Assembly (NCBI RefSeq): GCF_031846185.1
Contig: NZ_JAVRIF010000002.1
Coordinates: 124,001 to 188,000 of the forward strand
Reading direction: 5' to 3'
Source of the DNA: Thalassotalea_H castellviae
Lineage (GTDB): Bacteria > Pseudomonadota > Gammaproteobacteria > Enterobacterales > Alteromonadaceae
Length of the DNA: 64,000 nt
The notes beneath the pieces are model-generated. The model was not told the DNA's origin. It did not search any database and saw nothing but the letters and a program-made list of their open reading frames with translations. A program made the translations under genes and the position numbers. Below are positions 1 to 8,815 of the stretch, in pieces (position 1 is the stretch's first letter; each line of letters opens with the position of its first letter).

Positions 1-333
1 CACTAATAAAAGCAGCAAGATCCTACAACAATAGATAGCGCCAACCACTTTGTTAATCTTTGAAACATCCCCTCTAATTTTACTGAGGACTACAGGAGCG
101 TATAAAGAAAATCCATAATCGGTAATAACAAACCCTAATTGCGCGATCCCTAGACCAAAAGCAACTAATCCATAATATTGTGCGCCGAGTACATGGGTGA
201 GATATGGTAATAAAATAAACGGCAGCACCATATTAGCGATTTGAATAACAAATAAAGCGCTAGCATTTTTAAATACCCGCTTCTGATCTTCTTGATCGTT
301 ATTTGCCGACGTGCTGCTTAGCCTTTCACTCAT
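1..333 (-). CDS. wzx: Wzx-type polysaccharide flippase, N-terminal part
   Basis: Not closed within the window: the minus-strand frame starts at the ATG ending at 333 and runs off the left edge after about 111 codons. After a charged, Asp/Gln-rich cytoplasmic start, the translation shows a membrane stretch (FVIQIANMVLPFILLPYL) followed by H-V-L-G-A-Q-Y-Y-G and an ITDYGFSLYAP segment. These are typical of the first two helices of RfbX/Wzx O-antigen flippases. The family moves undecaprenyl-linked repeat units across the inner membrane. It starts 14 bp after the tagD-like gene, so the two are probably co-transcribed. Family call is good; substrate unknown. Confidence 0.75.
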   Translation of the reverse strand, partial: MSERLSSTSANNDQEDQKRVFKNASALFVIQIANMVLPFILLPYLTHVLGAQYYGLVAFGLGIAQLGFVITDYGFSLYAPVVLSKIRGDVSKINKVVGAIYCCRILLLLLV

Positions 334-347
334 AATCATTCATTTAA

Positions 348-809
348 TTAAGAGAGGTTATCAACCAGATTAGAAATCACATCTAATGCTTTTTTAAACT
401 CTTCTCTATGCTCCGAGCCAAGAATAGATAAATTCTGTTTAATTTTAGTACTCGATATCCCAGTTGTTCTGGGTAAATAAACCACCTCACAATGTGAGGA
501 TAAATGATCAAATTTTCCAAGCCAATCTTCGCCCATGCCCAAAATGTCTGCAGAATACTGTTCAATATCCCGCTCTTTTTGTTGCCAGTCATTTTCTGGA
601 ATAACCAAATCCACACATTTAAGCCCAGATATAATTTCAATTCTATCCTCAAAACAAATGCTAGACTGTTTATTTTTCAGCGCATTAAATTCGTCAGTTG
701 AAACACCGACAATAAGCCTATCTCCTAACGCTCTCAATCTTTGTAATAATCGAAGATGACCAATATGGAATAAATCAAAGGTTCCATAGGTAATAACCGT
801 TTTACTCAT
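348..809 (-). CDS. tagD: Glycerol-3-phosphate cytidylyltransferase (TagD-like)
   Basis: Predicted to make CDP-glycerol from glycerol-3-phosphate and CTP. The nucleotidyltransferase core is intact: GTFDLFHIGH at residues 9-18 with the HxGH motif (15-18), GVSTDEFN (35-42), and the C-terminal signature PRTTGISSTKIK (113-124) that closes the active site in TagD/TarD enzymes. At 153 residues it is about 20 longer than Gram-positive TagD because of a tail after residue 130. It lies in a glycan locus 1.5 kb from a CDP-glycerol glycerophosphotransferase, which would use its product. A related CDP-ribitol or ADP-heptose type enzyme is less likely because GTFDLFHIGH and the ISSTKI signature fit TagD specifically. 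Confidence 0.88.
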   Translation of the reverse strand: MSKTVITYGTFDLFHIGHLRLLQRLRALGDRLIVGVSTDEFNALKNKQSSICFEDRIEIISGLKCVDLVIPENDWQQKERDIEQYSADILGMGEDWLGKFDHLSSHCEVVYLPRTTGISSTKIKQNLSILGSEHREEFKKALDVISNLVDNLS

Positions 810-1170
810 AATTAATTACTCTTTAGTACGGTTGATACAATAATGTTTCACTGGGCGATTAAAACCGAAACAATAGCACCAATTTAAAAGCCTAAAATAC
901 ATCGTGATGCTCTTATAAGACCTATATTTTTCCTAAATTCGCAGATGTCACTGCCCACATTAGGCACCACCGGTAAAACTCGCGAATTTTATCATTAAAA
1001 TAGATTTTTGTTCAATCCAATTCATTGAACAAACAAGTTTTATATCTGATTTTAAAAGTGGGTAATAAGCCATTGAATGTTACAGTAATAGATATCAATC
1101 CTGATAATTCAATTTTTCCGGTCTTTTCAAATATAATCAATCAAACATTAACCGCTTTACTCGATCTGTC
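810..1170. other. 361-bp intergenic region without a convincing gene
   Basis: AT-rich gap between two minus-strand genes. It should hold the promoter of the tagD-wzx transcript and the end of the upstream glycosyltransferase transcript. It contains one clear inverted repeat (1007-1033). A short plus-strand open stretch at about 1075-1188 has no recognisable product or ribosome binding site. Confidence 0.5.
1007..1033. repeat. 10-bp perfect inverted repeat
   Basis: TTTGTTCAAT (1007-1016) and ATTGAACAAA (1024-1033) pair perfectly around a 7-nt loop. It lies 140-160 bp after the stop of the minus-strand glycosyltransferase gene. There is no immediate U-tract on either strand, so it may be a weak terminator or a protein-binding dyad. 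Confidence 0.45.
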
Positions 1171-2265
1171 TTATAGAAGGCTAAGATAATTTCTTGCTGA
1201 CTGGCTCGTATGAAATTCACTTAAATCAACAAGTGGACAGAAAGGCGAATTTAATTGTAAAAGCATAGTATTTGCTAGAGCTTGGGTATCAGGGAACGCA
1301 ACCAAAGCGGGTGAGTCATCGCCAAGTAACATTCTCGGTCCTGTTGGACAATCAAATGCGACGACAGGTCGCCCTAGTGCTATAGCTTCGGGTAAAACTA
1401 TAGACAGCCCTTCCCATCTTGAAGACAAAACAAAAAGTGAGCTTTGGCGCATAAAATACCAAGGGTTGTCAGTATAACCAAAAAAATGTACCCGATGTCT
1501 GATTCCTAAAGAACGACTTAGTTCTTCCAAAGATTCCTGATCTTCGCCTTCTCCAAGAAGGACAAGGTCTACATCAGGTAAAGCAGTAGCTACTTTCTCA
1601 AACGCCGTAATAAGCAAGTCGAACCCTTTTTGCTCCGCAAGTCTTCCAGCCCCTAGTACAACTCTTTTATTTGAAGGCCAGCAACTGAGTTTATTTGGAG
1701 TACGCTCGCTAAAATTGAAAATATCAGCGTCGATAATCGGGTTTTTTATTGCTTTTACACAATGTTTTTTCGATTTTGGTACTGTGATTTTTAATTGTGC
1801 TGCTATTTCATCTGTTACACCAATGAAAGCATTTGCCTTGTAATACAAATACTTATATAGCTTTTTCGTATACCAACGTACGTCACCTTTGGATTGACCG
1901 GGTTCTAGTGGTACATGCCTTGTCACAAACCAAGAGTTATAGGGCTTTTTAAATAGTTGTGCCAAATGAGTGAAAATATTTCCTTGCTCTTTTCCCGATA
2001 TAATTAAATCGAAGTGGTTTTGCTGAAGATATCGCCTGAGCTTTAGAGCTGACTTAACAAATTGAAAACGTCCAGTCGTCGCAAAACATACATGTCTAAC
2101 CTTTATAGCGCCAGAAAGTTGCTGGGCTACAGGCACATCTTCAAATGTAATTATTGTGCAATTACTGCCATTTTGTTGCATTCCTTTTGCAAGTTGTACT
2201 GCATACCGCTCCACTCCGCCTTGGCCAAGATTGGGTATCACTATAGCGACGTTCTTATTTTCCAT
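1171..2265 (-). CDS. GT4-family glycosyltransferase
   Basis: Retaining GT-B glycosyltransferase of 364 residues, predicted to act at the cytoplasmic face of the inner membrane on a lipid-linked glycan. The N-terminal acceptor domain opens with VIPNLGQGGVER (9-20), typical of GT4. The C-terminal donor domain has GAGRLAEQKGFDLLI (205-219), LLGEGED (236-242) and the EX7E motif with Glu285 and Glu293 (RWEGLSIVLPEA). Length is normal for the family. It lies 59 bp downstream of the CDP-glycerol transferase gene on the same strand, suggesting one transcript. Donor and acceptor sugars cannot be read from the sequence. Confidence 0.85.
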   Translation of the reverse strand: MENKNVAIVIPNLGQGGVERYAVQLAKGMQQNGSNCTIITFEDVPVAQQLSGAIKVRHVCFATTGRFQFVKSALKLRRYLQQNHFDLIISGKEQGNIFTHLAQLFKKPYNSWFVTRHVPLEPGQSKGDVRWYTKKLYKYLYYKANAFIGVTDEIAAQLKITVPKSKKHCVKAIKNPIIDADIFNFSERTPNKLSCWPSNKRVVLGAGRLAEQKGFDLLITAFEKVATALPDVDLVLLGEGEDQESLEELSRSLGIRHRVHFFGYTDNPWYFMRQSSLFVLSSRWEGLSIVLPEAIALGRPVVAFDCPTGPRMLLGDDSPALVAFPDTQALANTMLLQLNSPFCPLVDLSEFHTSQSARNYLSLL

Positions 2266-2324
2266 TATCTAATGTCTCATTGGTTTCATAAAAATTTAAG
2301 TTATTAGCCTACTTTCCCTACTAA

Positions 2325-3569
2325 CTATTGCGTGAAATGCGCCACAATTCGCTTACTTGAATCATGATCTTTATAATCGAAGTATAAATCTTTAATACGT
2401 TCTCTGGCTTCGTTTGAATCTGTGATACTTTCATGATTTAAGAGAAACCGTTCTACTTGTTCCATCGTAGTCACAACGGGTCCATACACTACTTCATCAA
2501 AGGGCATATAAAACTCCCTGCTTTTATCCAAATAGTCATCTAAATCGTGAGCGAAATAACAAATTGGCCTATCCAGTAGAGCATAATCAAACATAATTGA
2601 AGAATAGTCTGTAATTAACCCATGAGTATGAGGGAGTATGCAATAAACATCTTTACCTGAATCGAGTAATTCAATATTGCTACAATCCTGAACACTTTTA
2701 ACCAAAGACAGCGGTGTTAATGGGTGAAGCTTGAGAATCAAAATGGTGTTTTTTTTCGCTAGTTTTTTATCCAAACCAATAAAATCCCAATGTTGTTCTT
2801 TTATAAAGTGTGGAGCATGGTCACGCCATGTTGGCATAAAGATAAATGCTTTATCGTACGTTTTAACTTTTTTAATGAATTTTTGTTCATCGATAGATGA
2901 CCAACGCATTTGCCATTTTGCACTGTATTCTTGATCCCAAAACAAAGGATCTAATCTAGGGTAACCAAAGTTTAAACATTGCTCTGCTGGAACGCGCAAT
3001 GCGCTACTAAACGACATGTCGCTGACATGTTTAGAGGTAGAAACTAAGTTTTCATATACTTCATCATCTGGAGTATATAAAAATACTTTTCGTATAATAT
3101 ATGATAGCTTCTTATAGCGGTTTGCATTGGAGAACGATTCAACATCGTAGTGAATTTTTTTTAGTGGAACCCCATGCCAGAGATTTACCAACCACGCTCC
3201 TCCAGAAGCAACATAGTTTACATCAGAAGAACAGACATTAAAAAACCAATATTTACTTCGAAATGCCAGCCATATTCCTTGTATACTCCAGCGATAATAA
3301 GCTTCTGCACCTTTTGAACAAATATTACGACTATCTTCACGGCTTCCAGCTATCCATATTGCTCGAATATCTGGCGTATGTTCGACGGTATAACAATATA
3401 AATATTTTGAATTTCCCTCAAAGCCATAGGCCGAACCAAAAACCCAAATTTTACTATTCCTAGGGAAACATTTCCCCAAAAGATAAAGCAAACCAAATAG
3501 AGGAAGAAGAATAGTCGTTATGAGTTTCTTTATCAGATTGAAACGTGTGTTTTTCAAAAAGTTCACCAA
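2325..3569 (-). CDS. CDP-glycerol glycerophosphotransferase family protein (TagB/TagF-like)
   Basis: A 414-residue member of the Glyphos_transf family, which transfers polyol phosphate from CDP-glycerol (or CDP-ribitol) onto a lipid-linked glycan. A hydrophobic segment lies at residues 13-32. The catalytic landmarks are present: WHGVPLKK (131-138), MPTWRD (245-250), KLHP (280-283) and TDYSS (320-324) followed by D-Y-A-L-L-D-R-P. The length fits a TagB-like single-unit transferase better than the roughly 700-residue polymerising TagF. With the nearby TagD-like enzyme it implies a glycerol-phosphate-decorated surface polysaccharide. It starts the minus-strand half of a divergent pair with the wzy-like gene. 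Confidence 0.85.
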   Translation of the reverse strand: MVNFLKNTRFNLIKKLITTILLPLFGLLYLLGKCFPRNSKIWVFGSAYGFEGNSKYLYCYTVEHTPDIRAIWIAGSREDSRNICSKGAEAYYRWSIQGIWLAFRSKYWFFNVCSSDVNYVASGGAWLVNLWHGVPLKKIHYDVESFSNANRYKKLSYIIRKVFLYTPDDEVYENLVSTSKHVSDMSFSSALRVPAEQCLNFGYPRLDPLFWDQEYSAKWQMRWSSIDEQKFIKKVKTYDKAFIFMPTWRDHAPHFIKEQHWDFIGLDKKLAKKNTILILKLHPLTPLSLVKSVQDCSNIELLDSGKDVYCILPHTHGLITDYSSIMFDYALLDRPICYFAHDLDDYLDKSREFYMPFDEVVYGPVVTTMEQVERFLLNHESITDSNEARERIKDLYFDYKDHDSSKRIVAHFTQ

Positions 3570-4000
3570 AGTTCAGAATATAACTGGAAAAATTTAACTA
3601 TGAAATGGTCGGCACCATTTGGGGCGCGATGTTAACAAATAATGAAATTTATTGATACAGGTAGTCACTGTAAAATATAAAGGGGGTTAAGCTACACCAC
3701 CTAATGAAGTAAACATACAAGTTCGAACCACTACATTAATTTATATAGTGCAATTGAAATTATGAATTGCTCTCTTGATGTGCGAAGAGAAAACAACAAT
3801 AAAATAAATTAATTAACTTTGTGATTTTAAACTGTTCAATATAAAATGTTCGCCAAAATCCATTTATGTTGTTTTTTGTTCATTTTACAATCAGGTTGAA
3901 CACATTGATAGAACTCACAAATTTAAATCGAAATAGCTACACTTTCTCTAAATGAATATAATACATTGGCGACTTTTATTGCTGTTAAGGTATATTTCTT
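3570..4000. promoter_or_regulatory. Divergent promoter region between glycerophosphotransferase and wzy-like genes
   Basis: 431 bp of AT-rich sequence between divergently transcribed glycan genes, so it must hold promoters in both directions. Visible elements are a perfect hairpin AAATGGT-CGGC-ACCATTT (3603-3620) close to the minus-strand start, which could be an operator or leader stem, and a TATAAT hexamer at 3957-3962 ahead of the plus-strand gene with no good -35 at the usual distance. No JUMPstart/ops element was seen. Confidence 0.4.
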
Positions 4001-5305
4001 TTGAAAGTAAATAACTTATCAGTACATTATACTTTTTGGACCTTCCTATTACTTTTCCCTGCTCTTTCGTGGTTACCAGGAGGGGTTGGTACTGCGCAAA
4101 AATTGCTTCACATTAGTGTTTTTCTATTTGTTATTACCTTAGTCTTAATAAAAAAACCAGCTAAGCCTGATGCAAAAATGGTATATTTTCTTCTAGGCTA
4201 TGTATTAGTTACTGTATCGTATTATATTTTTACGACCCTAGTTTTTACCACCCATTTAAGTTGGATGGATGTTACTGATTTCACTCGCCCTATCGTTTAT
4301 TTAGTCTATTTATCAATCCCACTTTTATACCCCTTATCAGGTGAACAACTAAAAGCGCTAATGAAGTTTTTTATTATCGCTTGTGTATTACAAATAGTGT
4401 TTTCAGCTTTTGTATATTTTCCTGCATTGTGGGGTATTGCTGATTTATATAAAGGGCGCATGAGTGATGACATTGTTGTTTTCCACTTTTTTAGGTGGTC
4501 TGGTACCTATGGTTATCCATCAGATTTCGCATTCTATCTATCATTTTTTATTTATTATCAATACTTTAAATTGATAGATGCTAAAAATGAATTTAAATTT
4601 AAAGATTGGCTTTTTGTTGGCGTTGTTTTTCTTGCCTTAATTTTAACTTTATCAAGAGGAGGAATTGGCACAGTTATTATAATGCTTGGCCTAAGCTATT
4701 TGCTCGGTAGAGGTAAAAAAAGTAAAGCGGTTAATGCAACGCTAATTATAGTAATTGTTGCATCTATTACGCTGGTTACAAGTATCTCTCTGACATTTGA
4801 GAAGTCGAATATGCTAAAGCTTGATTATATAGAGAGTATGTTTGGTGGCGAAGAAAAAGACTCTTCAACCAATCACCGTGTCGTTGAAATGGAACTTGCT
4901 GTAGAATACTTTGAAAAATGCTTCCCTTTTGGCTGTGGCTCTAATCGAATCGAGCTTAAAAAGCGTATTAGTGTTATTGAAAGCCTTTATGGATATCAAT
5001 TAGCAAAATGGGGGGCTATTGGCATAATATTATATTTTGTATTGTTATTTTGGATGGTTAACATTTTAAGATCGTCAGCAAAAACGCATGAAAAAGGGAG
5101 CTTTGAATCCATTTTTTCGTATGCAACTTTACTTTTGGTTTTGTCTATCCCTGTCGCTTTTGGTTTTTCTTCGGCTATGAGTGATAGGTTTAAAACACTC
5201 CCGTTGCATTATCTTTTTATAGGTTATGTAATCAACTTGCACGCAATAAAGAAAAGACAACAGAAGATTAATATTGAAAGACTTGAAGTTAAGGAAGTGA
5301 ATTGA
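4001..5305 (+). CDS. wzy: Wzy-like O-antigen/polysaccharide polymerase
   Basis: 434-residue integral membrane protein with about ten hydrophobic segments and a large periplasmic loop between about residues 265 and 340. The segment ALILTLSRGGIGTVIIM (about 215-231) matches the conserved arginine-containing stretch of the Wzy_C/O-antigen ligase superfamily. These proteins polymerise, or ligate to lipid A core, undecaprenyl-linked glycans in the periplasm. Neighbouring Wzz and WecG/TagA-type genes favour a polymerase. The start is TTG at 4001, with AAGG about 10 nt upstream and no better ATG nearby. Its TGA overlaps the TTG of the next gene by 4 bp, so they are translationally coupled. Ligase (WaaL-type) is the main alternative. 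Confidence 0.7.
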   Translation: MKVNNLSVHYTFWTFLLLFPALSWLPGGVGTAQKLLHISVFLFVITLVLIKKPAKPDAKMVYFLLGYVLVTVSYYIFTTLVFTTHLSWMDVTDFTRPIVYLVYLSIPLLYPLSGEQLKALMKFFIIACVLQIVFSAFVYFPALWGIADLYKGRMSDDIVVFHFFRWSGTYGYPSDFAFYLSFFIYYQYFKLIDAKNEFKFKDWLFVGVVFLALILTLSRGGIGTVIIMLGLSYLLGRGKKSKAVNATLIIVIVASITLVTSISLTFEKSNMLKLDYIESMFGGEEKDSSTNHRVVEMELAVEYFEKCFPFGCGSNRIELKKRISVIESLYGYQLAKWGAIGIILYFVLLFWMVNILRSSAKTHEKGSFESIFSYATLLLVLSIPVAFGFSSAMSDRFKTLPLHYLFIGYVINLHAIKKRQQKINIERLEVKEVN

Positions 5306-6054
5306 AACATAACATCATGAAGAAGTTAGATGATAAAATATCTACCAGCGTAGATTTTTCTTTAATTTTGTCTTCTATTGAAGACGAAAAGCAAACATTA
5401 GTTTCTTTTGTTAATCCATTTTCATATAGCGTATTATTAAAATCACCAGAAATTATTGATGGTATTGATTATTTTTATTCAGACGGTAGCTTGTTACAAA
5501 GACTCCACAATATTTTCCATCCAAAATCAAAAGTCGCTAGAGTTAGCTTTGATTACTCTTCCATAGCTGGCGAAGTATTTGAGTACGCGCAAAAAGCTTC
5601 AGCTAAAATAGCTTTGGTTGGAGGTACAGCTTCCGAAATACTAAAAGCTAAAGAAAATATTGAATCTTCTTATCCAGCTTTAGATATTACTTATGTTCGT
5701 TCTGGGTATTTCGATAATCAACAAGATAAGAATGAAGCATTTAAACTGATTGAAAAATCAAATGCAGATATATTAATCGTAGGAATGGGAACCCCCATTC
5801 AAGACCAATTTATTATTGATGCTAAAGATAACTGTCCAAACGTTAAGTTAATGTTTACTTGCGGAGGATTTTTAACTCAAACGTCAATTAAAACAGATTA
5901 CTACCACCCACTCATAAAAAAATCTGGGTTGAGATGGTTACAAAGAATGGTAATGCATAAACATGTTCGTCAGCGCGTCATTAAAGATTATCCTAAATTT
6001 TTAATTTCCTACTTATATGAACATATTGCGATGCTAACATTTCGTAAAAGTTAA
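5302..6054 (+). CDS. WecG/TagA/CpsF-family glycosyltransferase
   Basis: 250-residue GT26 enzyme that transfers a sugar (ManNAc in TagA, ManNAcA in WecG) to a lipid-linked acceptor. Visible family features are the early DGSLLQRL segment with the conserved Asp-Gly, ALVGGT in the nucleotide-binding half, VGMGTPIQDQFI where the family usually has GxGxPxQE, and the C-terminal LRWLQRMVMHKHVRQR amphipathic basic tail. I place the start at the TTG at 5302, overlapping the previous stop, because AAGGAAG (5291-5297) precedes it closely. The next ATG (5317) is too far from that Shine-Dalgarno site. It probably adds the second sugar of the repeat unit. Confidence 0.82.
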   Translation: MKHNIMKKLDDKISTSVDFSLILSSIEDEKQTLVSFVNPFSYSVLLKSPEIIDGIDYFYSDGSLLQRLHNIFHPKSKVARVSFDYSSIAGEVFEYAQKASAKIALVGGTASEILKAKENIESSYPALDITYVRSGYFDNQQDKNEAFKLIEKSNADILIVGMGTPIQDQFIIDAKDNCPNVKLMFTCGGFLTQTSIKTDYYHPLIKKSGLRWLQRMVMHKHVRQRVIKDYPKFLISYLYEHIAMLTFRKS

Positions 6055-6213
6055 AAATAAAAGTTATTTAAAATGAGATACTACTCTTATTTTAACTCTA
6101 TCAAGATCTGTTGTTTTTAATTAAATTTGTGTAAGAATAACTTTGTAATTTTTACACCTAAGAATTCACTCATAAATGGCGTAAATTAAGTGACAAAACA
6201 AGAAGAAAGTATA

Positions 6214-7116
6214 ATGCAAGATGAAGAAGTAAATTTCAGTGAGTTATGGCGTACCCTCTGGAAAAGAAAAATAACAATTATTAGTGTGACCCTACTCTTT
6301 TCAGTCGCAGCTGTATTTTTTGCCTTGTCAAAACCTAATATATATAAAGCTTCAGTTATTCTAACTCCCGTCTCAAGTGATGGTGGGGCCGGGGGACTTG
6401 CGGCATTAGCAGGCCAATTCGGAGGTCTAGCCAGTATGGCTGGAATCAACCTAGGCTCAGGCGGTGGTGATAAAACAAACTTAGCATTAGAAATCATTAA
6501 ATCACGTTCTTTCTTAGAGAATTTCATTGCCAATCATAATTTACTAGTGCCTATTATGGCTGCCACGGATTGGGATGACACTACTGATACATTAATACTT
6601 GATGACAACATTTATGATCAAGCTAATGATAAATGGATCAGAGATGTTAAAGCGCCGAAAAAGCCTAAACCTTCCCTATGGGAAGCTTATAAAGAGTTTT
6701 CTGACTTGCTATATATTGACTATGATAAAAAAGCGGCAACTATCATCATAGATATTGAGTACTACTCCCCTAAACTAGCCCAACAATGGCTTGAATGGTT
6801 AATAGCTGATTTGAACTCTTTTATGAGTAAGCAAGATTTTGAAGAAGCTCAAGCTTCAATTAATTATTTGAACAATCAATTAAATGGCATACAAGTCAAA
6901 GCGATGGAATCTGTCTTCTATCAATTAATTGAAGAGCAAACAAAAAACATGATGTTAATTAGTGTTAAGCCAGAATATGTTTTAAAAACTATCGACCCAC
7001 CACAAGTACCTGAGGAAAGAGCGAAACCTAATCGTGCTCTTATTGTAATTTTAGGTACGATACTTGGGGGACTGCTATCGGTATTTATTGTATTACTTCA
7101 AAGACGTAACAGTTAA
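6214..7116 (+). CDS. wzz: Wzz-family polysaccharide chain-length determinant
   Basis: Polysaccharide co-polymerase of about 300 residues that sets glycan chain length. It has the standard layout: a cytoplasmic N-terminus (EVNFSELWRTLWKRK), TM1 (ITIISVTLLFSVAAVFFAL), a long periplasmic domain, and a second TM at the C-terminus (about the last 27 residues) preceded by a proline-rich PPQVPEERAKPNRA segment. A Gly/Ala-rich insertion (GGAGGLAALAGQFGG) follows TM1, as in many marine gammaproteobacterial Wzz proteins. The frame also opens with a GTG at 6190. I prefer the ATG at 6214 because AAGAAGAAAG sits a few bases before it. It ends the wzy-wecG-type-wzz block. Confidence 0.85.
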   Translation: MQDEEVNFSELWRTLWKRKITIISVTLLFSVAAVFFALSKPNIYKASVILTPVSSDGGAGGLAALAGQFGGLASMAGINLGSGGGDKTNLALEIIKSRSFLENFIANHNLLVPIMAATDWDDTTDTLILDDNIYDQANDKWIRDVKAPKKPKPSLWEAYKEFSDLLYIDYDKKAATIIIDIEYYSPKLAQQWLEWLIADLNSFMSKQDFEEAQASINYLNNQLNGIQVKAMESVFYQLIEEQTKNMMLISVKPEYVLKTIDPPQVPEERAKPNRALIVILGTILGGLLSVFIVLLQRRNS

Positions 7117-7550
7117 TAAAACCAAGCGATTAGAAATACAGTCAAACTGTCTTGCACTGTATTTCTATATAAATGACTAACATACCCTATATTTATCACA
7201 ATGACTGTCATTCAACGTGAGCAGTTATGTTGTTATATATTTTATCCCACATATCTCTTGCTTCTTGTTTAAACTTTCGAATATTGAGCAGTAAGGTATT
7301 ATTGAGTTAGTTTATCTAACTAAGAAACCTCTAGGAAATTAGTTTCGTTTCATATGCGGTTACAGTTAGTGCTTTAAGCTCCTCATACTAAACTCAAACG
7401 CAAAATTATTCTCAGTGTTACCATGACCGATTTCTTCGTCTTAAAACAAACCGAAGTCAATTCATACTGAATTTTGTTGATCTAGTTTTAACTGCTGGCA
7501 TGAGTCTTTTACACCGTTCCGTGGTGTCTAATCTTCAGAACTAAATGCTT
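7117..7550. other. 434-bp convergent intergenic region
   Basis: Lies between the ends of wzz (plus) and the SET-like gene (minus). Apart from the inverted repeat at 7131-7167 and a short ACACC/GGTGT stem near 7511-7527, I see no coding or RNA feature. No transposase remnant was recognised. Confidence 0.5.
7131..7167 (+). terminator. 12-bp inverted repeat, probable terminator of the wzz transcript
   Basis: TAGAAATACAGT (7131-7142) and ACTGTATTTCTA (7156-7167) are perfect inverse complements around a 13-nt loop, 15 bp after the wzz stop. The following TATAAAT is not a strong U-tract, so efficiency is uncertain. The position between convergent genes supports a terminator. Confidence 0.5.
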
Positions 7551-8780
7551 TTATTTGTGTTCAACATAATTTTTAATGTACTGTAAGTTAATCTTAGTTA
7601 AATTATTTAACTGAGTTAGAGCTGCTCGAACTATTTCATTATTGCTAGTTTTCAATAACGCTAATTCAGTTTCACCTTCAAGTGTCTTCCAATAACCATA
7701 ATTTTTTTCAATTAATTGTTTTTCGATGTGTAATATTTCTTGTTGAAGGTAACTAGCATCCTTGTATCTCCCTACTTTATCGGTCGTCAAAAGTATATAA
7801 CGAATTACTTTTCGAAGTGCTGCATGATTTTCGTTGTTAGGAATTACAATATGAGAAACAGCAATATTAACGCCGTTTGTTTGAATATCTCCGGGAATAT
7901 ACTTGTTTAGAGACTCAAGCTCTTGGGTGAGATTGGCTTTGTTTAAAACAGGATTATTCATTACCAATAATGAGTTACCTTGGAGAGTAAATAGCTCTAA
8001 CATTACACTAAAAATCCAAGATGAAGACAAATCGACAAAACCGTAAAAAAGGTAAGCCATTAAAGGATCTAAGTAATTATATTCAACATATACTTCCCCT
8101 GTAGTTATTTCAGCAGAGCTATTGATTATTAAAGAGTTATCAGCATTAAATGAATAGCCATTAGCTCCTGTTTGGTGATTTAGGAAATCAATAACATTCA
8201 AAAGACCTTTTTCAGATTTATTGCTTGTATTAATACCCGATTGACTTAATTTATCAGCCTTGTAGATAAACTCTCTAGAACCAAAAAAACTCACTAATAA
8301 CAGTTCATCCCATTGTTGATTGTTATATAAATTTTTAAAGTTATTGGCTTTTTTATTTAATGCCTTAGCATTTAATAAGACTGAAATTAGTTTAGGATGA
8401 TCTTTCAAAGCAATAATAGGAAAAACACCTGACCAATATTTTAACTTTTCAGTTTCATTATATAAATCAATCATCAATTGCATAAACCTAAGTCCCTGTT
8501 TATTTAAAACAGTCTGCTTTGGTTGGGCGATTATTTGAATTTCATCCGTAACAGAAAAGTCAAAATCCGCTAACAATGGCATACACTTTAATGGAATCGA
8601 TAATAAGGTTTCTTTAGCAACATTGCTTTTTTCACAACGGATTGACAAATGTCCATGATCTACAATAAAGCTTAACTGATCACTAATGATTGTACCTGCG
8701 AGCAATAATTCATCAAGCAGTTCTCTAACTATCGCTATCGCTTTGAGATTTTCACCTTTAATCTTTACTTTTTTCGGCAT
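7551..8780 (-). CDS. SET-domain-like protein (SETD3/Rubisco-LSMT type), putative lysine methyltransferase
   Basis: 409 residues with no signal peptide or membrane segment. The pattern along the chain resembles SETD3/Rubisco-LSMT-type SET proteins. LLSIPLKCMPLL (59-70) matches the early core strand. LMIDLYNETEKLKYWSGVFP (102-121) matches the iSET-like helix that usually reads LL-E-GxxSxWxPYxxxLP. VIDFLNH (196-202) matches the DxxNH SAM-contacting motif. GEVYVEYNYLDPLMAYLFYGFVD (228-250) matches the GEEVxISYG-xxx-LLxxYGF motif with its tyrosine. A C-terminal helical region follows, as in the Rubisco-LSMT substrate-binding domain. It would then be a SAM-dependent protein lysine methyltransferase of unknown target. 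The motifs are divergent, so a non-catalytic homologue is possible. It ends a minus-strand block of sulfotransferases and a flippase. Confidence 0.55.
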   Translation of the reverse strand: MPKKVKIKGENLKAIAIVRELLDELLLAGTIISDQLSFIVDHGHLSIRCEKSNVAKETLLSIPLKCMPLLADFDFSVTDEIQIIAQPKQTVLNKQGLRFMQLMIDLYNETEKLKYWSGVFPIIALKDHPKLISVLLNAKALNKKANNFKNLYNNQQWDELLLVSFFGSREFIYKADKLSQSGINTSNKSEKGLLNVIDFLNHQTGANGYSFNADNSLIINSSAEITTGEVYVEYNYLDPLMAYLFYGFVDLSSSWIFSVMLELFTLQGNSLLVMNNPVLNKANLTQELESLNKYIPGDIQTNGVNIAVSHIVIPNNENHAALRKVIRYILLTTDKVGRYKDASYLQQEILHIEKQLIEKNYGYWKTLEGETELALLKTSNNEIVRAALTQLNNLTKINLQYIKNYVEHK

Positions 8781-8815
8781 CTTTTACCTTTAATTTTGAA
8801 TAGATAGTGGAGAAG

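Noticed and set aside
1075..1188. Short plus-strand open stretch between tagD and the GT4 gene
   Set aside because: About 38 codons, no ATG with ribosome binding site, and it runs into the GT4 gene end; no recognisable product.
3570..4000. Search for a JUMPstart/ops element ahead of the glycan operons
   Set aside because: No GGCGGTAGCGTG-like sequence seen in this or the other glycan intergenic regions.
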